Shown here: in pieces, positions 1-11,653 of the stretch
Layout: each line of letters starts with the position of its first letter
How positions within the stretch are numbered: the stretch's first letter is position 1
Assembly: GCF_047511655.1 (NCBI RefSeq)
Contig: NC_133392.1
Location: forward strand, 19,668,001-19,732,000
Source: Castor canadensis
Taxonomy: Eukaryota; Chordata; Mammalia; Rodentia; Castoridae
Length of the DNA: 64,000 nucleotides
Direction of reading: 5' to 3'
Notes under the pieces: generated by a model
The model's database searches: none
What the model saw: only the letters and a program-made list of their open reading frames with translations
Told to the model about the DNA's origin: nothing
Translations under genes and position numbers: made by a program

Positions 1-287
1 ATATTAATAAATAGGTTCACCACTGTTCTCCATTCTGTGCTATATACTTTATTATAAATAGTGGCACGTAAGCCTACACAGGATATGAAAGGACAAGTAG
101 AAAAAAAGGACATGTTATGGACTTACATGAAAATAAAAATCACAAACTTGTCTTAAAAATAAGATGGCCTATTTTCTTATAGAAATGATAAGATGGCATT
201 TAAAGACAGTTTTATTATCATGTTTTCATAAATATAACCTGAAGCTTGATCACAAAGCAGTCAGGGTTCATGATACTACTTACTTAC
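1..287 (-). other. PDCD4: PDCD4 intron 2, 5' part
   Basis: This stretch lies downstream of the PDCD4 first coding exon on the minus strand. It begins with a consensus donor GTAAGTAAG at 287-279 and runs off the left edge. It is AT-rich, and I see no exon or repeat in it. Confidence 0.8.
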
Positions 288-346
288 CTGTGGGGTTTAC
301 GTTCAGTATCTGTTCATTTTCCACATCCATTGTTCCTTAATTTCAG
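288..346 (-). CDS. PDCD4: PDCD4 exon 2 (first coding exon, N-terminus)
   Basis: PDCD4 (programmed cell death 4) is a translation inhibitor. It binds eIF4A through two MA3 domains and binds RNA through its N-terminus. Only the start is present. On the minus strand ATG lies at 330-328 and the exon encodes MDVENEQILNVNPT plus one base (43 coding nt). The donor ACAG|GTAAGTAAG falls at 288/287. This matches the N-terminus I know for mammalian PDCD4, except T where human has A at residue 14; the codon split fits a following GAT (Asp). The ATG context AACAATGG is good. The acceptor TGCAG at 350-346 side gives an exon start near 346, but the upstream pyrimidine tract is poor, so the 5' boundary is uncertain; AATAG further upstream is the alternative. 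The MA3 exons lie outside the window to the left. Confidence 0.9.
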
Positions 347-1037
347 CTGCACTGATTACAAATTACCAATTCGAAGTCTTCCTTTGGAATCTATTTTTTT
401 GAATAAAGAAAAAAATTCATCTTCTAAACTGACGCAATTAAGGTAAATTCAATTTATTTAAGCATGCTGTAAAAAAGAAAAAAAAAACCCACATGCCATT
501 TTTCCAAGAGTTTAATTTTGAAAACAACCTAATTAACATTTGCTTCCAATTTTCTTCACAAGTTTATCTGAGACAAAAAAAGAGAAAAAAAACAGATCTC
601 AGCATGTGCCAACACGTCTTAAACTTGGAATCAAGACATATTTGATATATATTTCAAAAAATATATACATGTACACATACACACTTTCCAGTCTTTTAAA
701 AATACTAAGTCTCAAAATTAATCTGATATACATATATAAGGACACAAATATTGGATAGTCCTCCACCAATGACTTATAAAAGGTACTCTCAAACATAACA
801 TAGTTTTGGTAAATTAAAAATATGACATGATGTGTCATTTTTTTCCCACCACAGCCCATCTGAGAGCAGATATGTTGGCCATTTTGTTACCTAGATTTCT
901 ACATCATTACTGCTATAAGACTTTTAGATTGGGAGACATTTTTAAATCAGCTTTTTCTATAATGAGCTTTAATATTTTTATACTCTGAAAATACATTCTT
1001 TAACAAAAATGTTTACCTATTTTAGAAAGGAGTAAGA

Positions 1038-1325
1038 GCCAGGCATGTGTTACATTTCTATAATCACAGCGCTCTGGAAGTAGAGGTAGGAAAAATCACA
1101 AGTTCATAGTTGCCCTGGGCTACACAGTAAGTTCAAGGCCAAGTCTGAGCCACACAGTAAGGCTCTGCCTCAAAAAAAAAAAAAAAGAAAAAAAAGGAAA
1201 GAAAAACCCAAACCAATGGCTGGGGATGGAGCTCAGTGGTAGAGCACTTGCCTAGAGGGCACAAGGCCTTGGGTTTAATCCCCAGCACAGCAAAAAAATA
1301 AATATATAAAATAAAATAAATACAA
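1038..1325 (+). mobile_element. B1-like SINE followed by ID SINE
   Basis: Positions 1038-1170 resemble a B1 (7SL-derived) unit, beginning GCCAGGCATGTG and ending CTGCCTCAAAA with an A-rich linker. Positions 1218-1290 are an ID unit (GGCTGGGGATGGAGCTCAGT to CCCCAGCAC) with an A/T-rich tail. Two adjacent insertions or one composite are both possible. It is oriented against PDCD4. Confidence 0.8.
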
Positions 1326-2329
1326 TGACATAACATCTCAGTATTATAGACCTTAGTTTCAAAACTGCTTAAAAATTATTAATGCTGAGAGGTTTTTTAT
1401 GAGATTAGTTACTTCTTATTTAGAGAACTGAGTGATACAGACCCAATGTTATTTGAAAGACTATCAAAATAGTTTTCATGGAAGTATATTTTAAAATATA
1501 TTACTAGAAAGTATAACCAAGTAAGACTTTGGAATCTCTCTAGAAATATTTTTTAAATAATGGTTTAAAGTATTTTTATCTGTTTAAGTCACAGAGGTTG
1601 ATAAAAATCTTCCCATTTATAATCATTTCACTAGCAGTGTGCTAGTCTTTTAAGATATAAAATATACAAATTAATGAAAATGCCCAATAAATTATAGAAA
1701 AACATTTTTATATAACATATCCTTCTGCTCAATGTTATTTAAGGATAAAATAATACATGATGTCTCCTGGGACTCAAAGATGAAACTGACTTTTAAATTC
1801 TTCAATATGTATTATTTACTAACATCTTATAAGTTTACGGCCCTTTTCTTAACAAACAGGTTATTAATCTGACACAAAAACCTTTTACTTAGACTACAAA
1901 ATTCTATCATATTCCTTCAGAAACTTAGAAAATGATAAAGATAATTCGTTAATTCTCTTCATGTAATTCTACACAATCACTTCTCAGTATCATAATTCCA
2001 AACATCTCTGAATTTAGGGAAAAATGAATCTTAAAAAAATGTATATATGGACCCATGCATATAAACAAAAAAATAGTATGCAAACCCTAACATTCAGTAT
2101 TCTCCATGGCTGAAGATTCCGCAGGACTGTTTCAGGGCACAAGTTAGATACGTTGTAGGAAAGAGATAATGTGTCATGTGAGTTTAAACTATAGTTACAT
2201 TAAAAAGTCTTTTTCATTCTTGATCTTAAATAGTATTTTCTGCAGAACCTACCTAGTGAAAAAAAGGAAATGACTGTGATGCTTATGAAGCATCAAAATG
2301 AATTTCACATGCATTTTCATGTACCTTGC

Positions 2330-2455
2330 AGGACAATCCTAAGGTAGTTATTTCATTTTGCACACAGACTCAGAGTAGGTGATCTGTCCAAGGAGAAACA
2401 GCTGCACAGCGTAAAAACTGGGACTAGAATCCAGACCTTGTAAATCCAATCAATA
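2330..2455 (-). mobile_element. MIR SINE relic
   Basis: The segment reads like a diverged MIR in reverse: a CAGACTCAGAGTAGGTGA-type core, then CCAAGG…AAACAGCTG and GGGACTAGAATCCAGA. It is old and degraded, so the ends are approximate. Confidence 0.6.
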
Positions 2456-4433
2456 CAAGGTTTTATAACATCCTACAGGAAAATTCTTTTTTAGAGTTAA
2501 CAGACAGAAAGCTTATTGGAACACAGACTTCTATTACTACATCAAATTTTTAAGTACTACTTTCCAAACACTAAAAATAATTATTTTAAGCTATTAAAGA
2601 TGTTTAATTGGTCAAAGAAAATATCAGGTAATGACTATCACTGATAATATACTAGTTAAAATTTGCTTTTAATTAAGTAATCATAACAAAAAAAGTCCTG
2701 TGTCTTTAAACAATGATAACCTCACTAAGAAATCAAGAACTCAGTCACTCTTGATGGCAATACAGCCTTTTTAGAGGATAAAGATATGTTCCACATTTTC
2801 ACTTTTCAAAGCAGGCTCTTTCCCAATTTAACTAACAATCTTTCTTACCATAAACTTTAAAAAAATGTAAAATAAAAAATCTAAACCCAATCTCCTTCAT
2901 ACTAACCTGTAAGAATTAATTTCCAGTGAGAAAACAAAAGTATATACACACGTTAGAAAATGTAAGGCTGAAATTAAAAACTGTTTTCTCCAGTTTATTA
3001 CCTAAATACCTCACAAATTACTAACACTTTTGGAATTCAAGTTTAGACCATATGTTAACTAGAAAATTACTTGTATTCATTCCTAGGCTACAATCACACT
3101 CATCAGCAACTTTACTACTATAAGGCAAGCACAATACAGGCAATAGCCAAGTAGCACTTATTTTCCAGTCCTAACAATTATTTTTCCCTTCCAGTTATGA
3201 AAAAAAAATCAAATTACAATTCAAAGAGCCATACTAAATTATTAAGAACTTCTATATTCTATAATGCAGGAAGGTTAAGGGCATAAATACTAATTATATT
3301 GAGAACATATATGCTATCTTTTTTAAGGGTATGGTGGTTTCCCAAAGTCTGATATTAACAAGAATGCTGAAATCCTAAAACTTCACAGTAAAAAAGCAAG
3401 TTAGAAAGAGTCGCCCCTAGACACCTCCTCACTCCAGCTGCATTTTTCACCGCAGTGGAGTGACACTACAGATGCTGGCCACAGGGCCAGTTCTCGCCAA
3501 GGCACGGGAGGACATGGGCGACAGCGACGTCTGCAGAGTTTTGAAGCCCTTGCAAAAACTCCGCGTACCCGACCGACGGAAAGAGGGCTCCCGCCTGCCT
3601 TTGTTTTCTCTAGATGACATCTGACTTTAAAAAGGAGATCTTCGGCAGGCTGGCTCGGAGCAGGGCTACCGCCAAGGTGGCGCAGACACGTGTAACGCGG
3701 TGCTGCCCGCGGCGCCAGGGCCTGCTTTCCCGCGGTCCGGAACCCCGACACCCCCGAACCCCAGCGCGGCTGCCCTGGCCGAGGCCTCTTCACAGGGCTC
3801 CGGGGACTCGAGGAGGGCGGGGAGGACGCAGACATTCCCCAGACGATTTCGGCCTCACTCCAAGACATGCCGCCCACCCGCCTCCCCCACCCCCAATTAC
3901 AACTCTACGAAAACAGGGCGACTACCTGAAGAGGACCCCACGCCCGCCCGCCCGCGCTCGCTAGGTGGCGAGGGGTCCGGGAGGAGGGGGCTCCGGGAGG
4001 AGGGGCGGGCCCGCGCTGCCGCACCCCGGGCGGGCCCACGAGAAAGGGACCTGGGCCGGCTCCCCGCAGTCCTGGGCGTTGGGGCCGACGCCACCCGACC
4101 TGCCGGCTTCGAAGAGGCGCGGACCCCCCGCCCCGCCGGCCCCGACTTGACCGCTCCGCGGCCTCCACGCCCCCTCCCCCTCCCAACGTGCGACGGCCTC
4201 CGGGAAGAGTCAGGGACTCGAAGAAAGAACGCAGTTTTTCCAAGCGGGCGAGCCGTGCCCACCGGTACTGACCCCTCGGGCCGCAACCGCCGCCGCTCGC
4301 CAAAGTGCCCGGTCCGCCTTTCCCGACCTCACTCCTCAGCCTCTACCGCCGCCTCGGAGCGTCTCTGGCCCCTCTCGCTCTGTTTGTTTTTGTTTTGTTC
4401 TACCCAGTAACACGGGGGCGACAGGGCGGCGCT

Positions 4434-4465
4434 TATTGGCCGAGACGAAGAGGTCGGCTGGCCAA
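4434..4465. promoter_or_regulatory. Opposed pair of CCAAT boxes
   Basis: ATTGG (CCAAT on the minus strand) and CCAAT (plus strand) lie about 27 bp apart inside the CpG island. NF-Y sites in both orientations are common in bidirectional promoters. For PDCD4 the TSS would be expected below about 4400. Confidence 0.6.
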
Positions 4466-4542
4466 TCGTGGCGGCGGAGCTGCAGCTGAGGAGGAAAAGT
4501 GAGGGAAGTGAAACATGGAAAGTTGGGGAGGGGCGCGGGAGG

Positions 4543-4552
4543 GCGCATGCGC
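4543..4552. promoter_or_regulatory. NRF1 binding palindrome
   Basis: GCGCATGCGC is a perfect match to the NRF1 consensus. It lies about 80 bp from the CCAAT box on the upstream side of the PDCD4 island, a typical arrangement for housekeeping CpG promoters. Confidence 0.7.
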
Positions 4553-6210
4553 GTTGGTTCCCTAGAGTGGCGGTAATAGAAGCCGAGCGGAAAGCCTGGG
4601 TCGGGGGATGCTGGGAGGCGCCGGGAAATGAGGACGTGGGCAAAAGGGCTGTGCTGGGGTGGGGTCTACCTTCGCAGGGCGTTCGTTAGACTCGAGTAAA
4701 GCAAAAGCTTAGAGCAAACTGAGACTCCCTGCCTCCATTTTTGGACATTCCTCAGAGGAAAATCCCCGGCCTCTCTCGTTCCTTCTGCTGGCTCTTATAC
4801 ACTCCACGGCTCATACTGTGTGAGCCGTGCTAAGAAATTTCTCAGCGAATGCCCGTTAGGATAAAAATCGTTCGCATTGCACAAATAAAAAGACTCAAAA
4901 ACTCTTAAGTTCCTTTTTCTAAATACCCAGGTCGCTGGGGTTCAAATGCACGCAATCCGGAATCCGAGGCTGGCGTTCTCCACCATGGCTGTAATTTCTG
5001 TGTTGAAGCAGCCTTCCGCGACTGTTTCCTGTAACCTTTTCTCCTAGCTGCACTCTCTTTGGCTCTTTTCCTCATTCTGGGTGTCTGTCTCTGTGGTCCG
5101 AGAAGACGACTCAGCCAGTCTGTCCGGATTTTCTTACAGTCTGATGGGCAATACCAGATTGGTCACTTGGGCTTTCTGGAACCGAGCTACCTCCTCCCCA
5201 CCAGCGACTACCTTCCCCAGAAAGAAGTGATTCTTTCGCCCTGAATCACTGTGCCTGTTAGTCATCTCTGATGCTGTTATCTTCTACACACACACACAAC
5301 GTCTTCACAAGCTTCACAGTGTGACTTCAAGGCTTTGGAGCCATGTACCTCCAACCCTTCCCAGTCCATACACAACCCCTTTAACTGGACCCCACCTGGA
5401 TCGCTCACTATTCCATATACTTTTGCATCTCCTATCAAGTCTTTGTCATATGACTTTGAAATAACTCTCTTCTCACTCCCACCTCTGCCTGGTGCTATCC
5501 TATCATGCCTCATGGCTTCCCTCAGAATCTTTACTGTACCTCATGACTTGATATGATCCGTTTTCCCATCCCCTGATTCCTCAGAGTATTGTACTGTTGT
5601 CCCTCTGGAGACATTGATCACATTCTACTGGCATTGTTGTATCTGAGTCCCCGTCCTGGCCTTTTCACTAATAGGAAATGTAATCTTGCTGCTGAGGACA
5701 AGATCTGTGTTTCACTCATTACTTACTGTTCTGTGCTTAAGAAGGTGACTTGTACATTTATTTTACTTGTGCAATAAATCCACCTTGATAGGAGTTCATG
5801 AAGGTTCTCAACAGTTGGTGGTCACCAACTGCAGGGGACTCCTGGGATAGCCAGCATCTGAATTCGCCTCATGGGTCATACTCACTATTTTAAATCAGAA
5901 CCTCTCAGTTTTGATTGGTTGCTATTTCCCCCTCTGCAGCTGTATCTTCAATTCTCTCCACTCTCACTTATCAGAGATTGTTGGGCCCTTTTATAAGGAA
6001 CACACTTTTCCTTTTCTCATTCGATTCTAGCTCTTGACCCTTTCCTTCTTCACCCCGTCACCAACTTCCTATGACTTCCGCTAGGTTCTTCTCTTACCCA
6101 CTATTTTAGCACATTTATTAAGCACCAATGGCATATCCAGGCTCTGTTAGGCAAATATTCCAAGTTCTATGAAATAAGAATGGGATATGTTTGCTATTTT
6201 AAAAAGAGCA

Positions 6211-6693
6211 TCTAAGAACCCTAAAACAATCTGTGTTTTAGAAAATTACTCCCAAAAGGAGCTAACAGGAAGCAAAATACTTAAATCCTTTTTTCCCATC
6301 ATCTCAAACACTACTCATGACCCACAGAACCCACAGAACTCCAGTTTCTGCACCAGTAAAATTCAGAAACTGAGCTCAAGCTGTAGTTCCCAAGGTATTT
6401 TCCAAAGAAAATGAATTTTTCAGAACTTTAACTTTGCATGTTAATGGATAGCATGCAAAAAAAATTCTGAGGGGCTGGAGTACTTATAGAAAGTTAGTAG
6501 CGGAACTGGGAATAGAACCCCATTTCCAAACTGGCTTGCCCAAACAGGTCAGCCACATCCTAAGGTGGGTCCTGGGATTCTGGGCATCATAGGTAGTGTT
6601 TGAGATGATGGGCAAAAAGGATATAAATATTTTGCTTCCTGTTAGGTCCTTTTGGGAGTAATTTTCTAAAACAGATTGTTTCAGAGTTCTTAG
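6211..6693. repeat. Large imperfect inverted repeat (foldback), arms about 125 bp
   Basis: The segment at about 6213-6336 is nearly the reverse complement of about 6570-6693. Shared blocks include TTTTAGAAAATTACTCCCAA, AACAGGAAGCAAAATA and CCCATCATCTCAAACACTAC, each with its reverse complement in the other arm. I estimate roughly 85-90% identity by eye. A spacer of about 235 bp separates the arms and itself holds a perfect 9-bp inverted repeat (6342-6350 with 6364-6372). It could be two copies of one element in opposite orientation, or an inverted duplication. I do not recognise the family. Confidence 0.9.
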
Positions 6694-7448
6694 GAGGAAA
6701 TATTCCATGGTCAAATCGTCTTAGAAAGAAACTGTTTCAACAAAGTTAAAACTGTTTGCCCCCATCACTTCTCAGCATCCTTTATAAGCTATTGACCTTT
6801 AGAATCTTGGGGGTGGGGCAGGATAGGAAACTTAATGTTTCTGTGTTAATTTATTTGAACACAGGACCTTTTTTTTTTTCTCAAGATAACCCAGAATTAG
6901 TGTTACTTAGACGCCAGTTGTAAAATAGAGACAACAGTCACTGTCACCAACATTTCTTCTAGCTGTATTGAACCCTGATTACCTGTGCCTTTGTAGCTAA
7001 ACATTAAAACAGAATGAAAAATAAGAAACTGGAAATGGAAGTGTCCAAGTGTCAATCTTTACCTAGCAAACCAATCCACAAATATTTACTATCTACCTAT
7101 TCTGTGAAAAGCATCAAGTTAATCCAGCTGGGTTCTTGGCAACAGATATCCACCTGCCTTTGGGTATGTAACACCTGAAGCCTGGAGTATCCAGGCTTCT
7201 AGGTCACAAGGTACATTTTCACTTCACTTTATTAATGTTCACAAACTGACTTTCTGTTATTTAAAGCCCTGTGCCTATAAGCTTCATGTTAATTTAGCTG
7301 TTGGATAAAAGAGCCCTTCCCCTTAACTCATTCTATAGAGAATTATGGAATTACAACTTCCATTTCCCTTCAAAATGACTCATTCCAATTTCTTAGAAGA
7401 GAAAGGAGCATCACAGTTACCTAGAACAAGACAGATACCTGTTCAAAC

Positions 7449-7637
7449 CAGGTGCCAGTGGCTCACACCTATAATCCTAGCTACTCAGGTGGCAGAAATC
7501 AGGAGGATCAAAGTTCAAAGTTAGCCCAGGCAAATAGTTCAAAAAATCCATCACAAAAAAAGGGCTGGTGGAGTGGCTTAAGGTGTAGGCCCTGAGTTCA
7601 AACCCCAGTATTGCAAAACAACAAACAAAAAAAAAAT
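7449..7637 (+). mobile_element. Composite SINE (7SL/tRNA-like head plus ID-like tail)
   Basis: The head reads GGTGCCAGTGGCTCACACC…ATAATCCTAGCTACTCAGG. The tail unit reads GGGCTGGTGGAGTGGCTTAA…CCTGAGTTCAAACCCCAGTA and ends in an A-rich run. An approximate target-site duplication flanks it (CCTGTTCAAA at about 7438, CTTGTTCAGA at about 7644). Confidence 0.85.
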
Positions 7638-7678
7638 TCATACTTGTTCAGAGGTGGCAACAGAAACTCTGCTGTGTG

Positions 7679-7717
7679 ATCAGATCTACATTATGTACCT
7701 CATAATGTAGATCTGAT
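7679..7717. repeat. Perfect 17-bp palindrome with 5-bp loop
   Basis: The arm at 7679-7695 (core CAGATCTACATTATG) is exactly complementary to 7701-7717 around a TACCT spacer. It can form a cruciform or an RNA hairpin. It lies about 40 bp downstream of the composite SINE. Confidence 0.95.
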
Positions 7718-9960
7718 TTTCCCAATCAGCCTCAAGTTTAAGCACTATTAAGATGCAATAGAGTTTGGCTTGAAAGGGGATGTGGAAGCAAGGGTAGGAG
7801 ATACTTAGTATTTTTTTGCCCGCTAAGTTAATTACTTTGTCCCTAAACATGTTGCTTTGGGCATTTCATTTCTCTTTCCTGGGTCAGTTGAATGCTTCCA
7901 TTTTTTGGACTTTAAAAGAAGGGGTTATCCACTCCAGGGGATCTTTAGGGAACCATTCCAATTCTGACACTCTGGAATGGTAGGCAAGGTACTTAGGTGG
8001 CACCACAGGAGTCCTAGGAATGTGAGACAAGAGATGAGTTTGGCATGAGAGGATTGCATGAGTTATGAACAGAGGGACTGTGGCTCTCACCCTAGGTCTA
8101 CCTCTGGATCTAAAGCTGTAATAATATTGCTTGCCTCTTTCCCAAAGGCAAAAATGGCGGCATCAGATTTGGGATGCTAGCCTGTTAAAGACCTTGGAAA
8201 TGCACAAGTGAAAGGCAAAGGTACCTTATTATTGCCCTTGGAACTATCCATGCCTTCCCATGCTTTGAGCAAAGCCCCATTTTGAGAACTTTGATTCTTA
8301 GTAAGCACTGTTCATGCCCTTGAATGAGACTGGGAAGAAACCATATTCTGGGGACTGAAGGTAGGTCTAACCCACTTCCTTCTGAAGAACTCTCAGATGC
8401 TGTCATTTTCAACAACTTCATCTACCTGATCTGACACCCTGCCTCCTTTTGTCAAACCAAAGCCTGAGTTTTAGGAATTCCTATAAGACAGAAATTGCTC
8501 TTTAGCACAAGTTGTAAAAGACAAAAGCATTCCAATAACAATAGCTGGTATTTGTGTTGGTTTAAGGTTTACTGAGCAGTCTTGCAGACACAGTCACACT
8601 TCTGTATGAAGTGGATAAGTCTCTCCATGATTTTAACATGAAGATAATGAGGCTTAAGCAGGTCACTAGTTGTCACGGGATTTTATGCTGAAAGAAAATT
8701 TGAGGATTCCCTTGTTCAAACCCTTCATTTCAGAACTGGAGAAACAGAGACCCACAGAAGTTTACTGAGTTGTCCAAACCTATACAACTGGTTAGAATCA
8801 GAGCCGGAGGGCAAATGAGTTTCAGTGTACCAGCCCTGAAGGGATCATCTAGACAGGGAATCTAGACCTTTGGGCATCTAGGCTAGCTGGATTCTTTCCT
8901 CCACCCAACCTTGAGTCTTTTGAATGAAAGTCAAGTATCTGTGCCCACTTCTGGTCCCCAGAGCCTCCTGGTATCAGATGAATTCATTTTAAGGCCCTAG
9001 AAGTGAGGGTGAGGGATGGAGGAGGGGGTGGAAAGGATTAATGCAATGTAAAAAAACCGTTCTTCTTGGGACGTGTTCAAGTAAAGAGCATGGAGTCATG
9101 AGAAGCATAGCACAAAAAAGTAGAGGCAATATTTTAATATAGTATGTACCAAGAAATATCAAAAGTCAAATAAGGTTTTACTTCCCCAGTTCAGGTTTGA
9201 AGGGGTTTTCTTGGTGCATTTTTTTTTTCTTTTGTGGGTTTTATCCCCTACCAAATCACTCCTACTACTTTAAGGATTTAGAAACAAGCTCAATTAGAGT
9301 TGAGGAGCTCCAGCAAGACATCTTCTCCCAAGAAGCCCATAAATTTTTTATCACATCTCCTCCACCTGGCCTGAGTTCTAAGCCTGTGCAAACCCTAGCT
9401 CCTCAGCCCTTTGAAATCGTGGCCATTCAACCCCATGCTTTCCAGTGCTTAATATGACTGCTCCACCCTGCATTTAATGACTTAGGGTTGTGCTCCTCCT
9501 GTTGCATCTCTGGGGGCTCTATTTGCATTCCTCTGGAACACTGGGTCCTTGGTTAGGCTTCACATGGCTCAGAATGAACCCTCTCTTCTCCTTTGAGCCC
9601 TAAGTGCACACAGCTGCTACTATGTCCCCTTCCCCTCTGTGCCTGCACAGCTTCTGCTTGCCTCCCAATCACCAAACACAGGGCTGGAGCCCAGGGATCC
9701 TGGGATAGAAATGGGGGACTTTTACTGCTGGGAAATAAGAGTGATAGATGATCTTGAGTTGTGACTTCAGAGAGTCAGATGTACAAGGAAATGCAGAGAA
9801 GGTTAGAGAAAGGTGCAGAGTAGGCTCAAGAGGAAATGCTGAGTACAGGTAGACACACAAAGAAAAGCTAATTAACACAACTAATCAAACCTCTATTTAT
9901 TTTGAACAAAAAACTAAAGTAGTGGCCAGTAAGAGAACCTGGAAAGTCAAGAATTCTTTT

Positions 9961-10292
9961 GTTTCGATTTTTGCAGTGCTAGAGTTGGAACTCAGTGCCT
10001 CGTGCTTTTCTAGGAAGCACTCTACCAGTTAAGCCATGTATGTCTCCAGCCTTTTCTACTTTAGATGATTTTTCAGATAGGGTCTTGTGCTTTTTGCCCA
10101 AGCTGGCCTTGGATCATAGTCCTCCTACCTATGCAGCTCACATAGCTGAGATAACAGATATGACCCACTACTCCTGGCCTGTGTTCTGAGATGGGAGTAT
10201 CATTAACTTTCCCCCCCAGGCTGCCCTCAAAGCTCAATCCCCATCTCCCTACCTCCCATTTGTTGTGATTATAGGCATGAGCCACCGTGGAG
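9961..10292 (-). mobile_element. Long composite SINE, reverse orientation
   Basis: Read on the minus strand it begins near 10292 with a Pol III-type head, has a second internal 7SL-like unit and ends with an ID-like unit (plus-strand block AACTCAGTGCCT…TCTCCAGCC near 9990-10053). The same architecture recurs at 20963, 28902, 58781 and 62681. Confidence 0.75.
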
Positions 10293-10803
10293 AGATTGGA
10301 TTTTGTTATTCAATGTTCATAGAAAAAATGAAGTCAGCCCAGTGGAAGATCAAAAACAGAATAAGATCTTTATTATTCAGAATAAGATCTAGTGAGGTCA
10401 ACTTGCCCCAATTATAGGTGAACAAACTCAAACTGAGGCCCACAGAGGGGAAGCAGTCTGGCTCCGGGCAAGTTATAGGAAGAGTTTTAGCACTGATCTC
10501 ACTACCTGCAGCTCTCTTCCTTTTTTCCTTATTATCTGGCTGTGTCTTGACTTTCTGCTGCTCCTCTCCCCCGCCTGCATCACTTTTTTCCCCAAAAAGC
10601 TACGAAAGGCAGAAAAACTGAGACTGGCACTTGGGAATCCCCGAGCTCTGAAACTGAGCATAAACAAGGACGAGATTGGCAGCCATTCAACACAATTGAC
10701 AAAGCTGACATCGAAACAGGAACCAGCAGCCAGCAAGCCACCCCCCAAGAAGTCAAAAGAAAAAAACAATGACTGCTGAGAGGACAGCAGAAAGTCTTAC
10801 CAC

Positions 10804-10806
<3 letters not shown>

Positions 10807-10862
<56 letters not shown>

Positions 10863-10863
10863 A
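10807..10863. repeat. (CT)n microsatellite
   Basis: About 55 bp of CT dinucleotides with two TTT interruptions form a polypyrimidine tract capable of H-DNA. It is likely length-polymorphic. Confidence 0.95.
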
Positions 10864-11653
10864 CTCCTGTGTTTAGAAAGTTCTCTTTGAGGGCAATGCA
10901 TCTTAAGTCAGGAATTTGTTAATGGGCTTCAAAGGGCACAAGAACACCCTAAAATTTTATGCAAACTTTATTAATAAATAAGTATTTGATGTCACAGCAA
11001 CTCTACAACTTTTTTTCCTAAGACAAAAAAAAAAATCATGTTCCCAAAAGACCAAGAACTTCTAGAAAATAGCTCATGATTCCATACATTTGGGCCCATG
11101 TTCAGAGTGGGTATTCCATAAGAAAATCCCACCAGACTTTTCTCTCCTCTGCATGTCAAACAAGGTACAGAATCAAAGAGTCTTCAAAGTAACCACAACA
11201 GGAAAAAACAAAACAAAATTGATTTTTATGATAGCAGTGGTCCTAAAAAAGAGATAGAAATGCCACCTTGGGATCAACGGTAGTCACTATGGTCATGTAT
11301 GTAGCTGTTGTATTGATCTCAATGAGCCAGAAATAGAAACTGGCTCTCCCAAAATTTCTGAAAAAACAGCTCATTACCCATGAATTTATCACTAAAAACT
11401 CTTGAACTTATTTAAGAGAGGAAGCATTTTATGATGTCTCTCAAAGTATGTTCCACAGATGTTCTATCACAAAAAGGTGCTAGAATGAAGTAAGGTGAGG
11501 AACACTGTTGATCCATCACCCCTCGTGGAAAATTACAGTGTCACAACTAAGCTCATGTGATTTTTCTCTAACCTAATGTTGGCCGAACTTACCTGATCAT
11601 GACACTGCTTTTGCAAAGTGTCTATTAACATCTTCTGGAATGCACATTCCACT

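Larger units (their letters stand above)
347..3600 (-). other. PDCD4: PDCD4 intron 1
   Basis: This AT-rich stretch lies between the first coding exon and the CpG island. It holds one B1-ID composite SINE (1038-1325) and a MIR relic (about 2330-2450). I see no exon in the rest. The non-coding exon 1 and its donor cannot be placed by eye inside the island. Confidence 0.7.
3620..4690. promoter_or_regulatory. PDCD4: CpG island promoter of PDCD4
   Basis: GC content and CpG density rise sharply from about 3620 and fall after about 4690, in contrast to AT-rich flanks. The island holds an inverted CCAAT (ATTGG, about 4434-4438), a forward CCAAT (about 4461-4465), an NRF1-type palindrome (4543-4552), ETS-like GGAAGTG cores near 4500, several GC boxes and no evident TATA box. 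It lies 3.3-4.4 kb upstream of the PDCD4 ATG and is the only island in the window, so it is best read as the PDCD4 promoter with the non-coding exon 1 inside it. A divergent plus-strand transcript (as PDCD4-AS1 in human) is possible. The exact TSS cannot be read. Confidence 0.8.
4691..9960. other. Intergenic region upstream of PDCD4
   Basis: No protein gene is supportable here; all open frames are short and unrelated to known families. It holds short palindromes (4805-4829, 5811-5830), the foldback repeat (6211-6693), an ID-type composite SINE (7449-7640), a perfect 17-bp inverted repeat (7679-7717) and diffuse old-repeat fragments (L2-like near 5580-5780 and 7070-7110; MIR-like near 8740-8810). 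The rest looks like unique sequence. Confidence 0.6.

Noticed and set aside
1218-1290. tRNA-like sequence
   Set aside because: This and similar segments are ID SINE units derived from a tRNA. They lack a full cloverleaf and have A-rich tails.
3401-4410. Several overlapping long open frames on both strands in the CpG island (up to 236 codons)
   Set aside because: High GC removes stop codons by chance. The frames are Pro/Arg/Ala-rich, overlap on both strands and show no domain. They are promoter and 5' UTR shadows.
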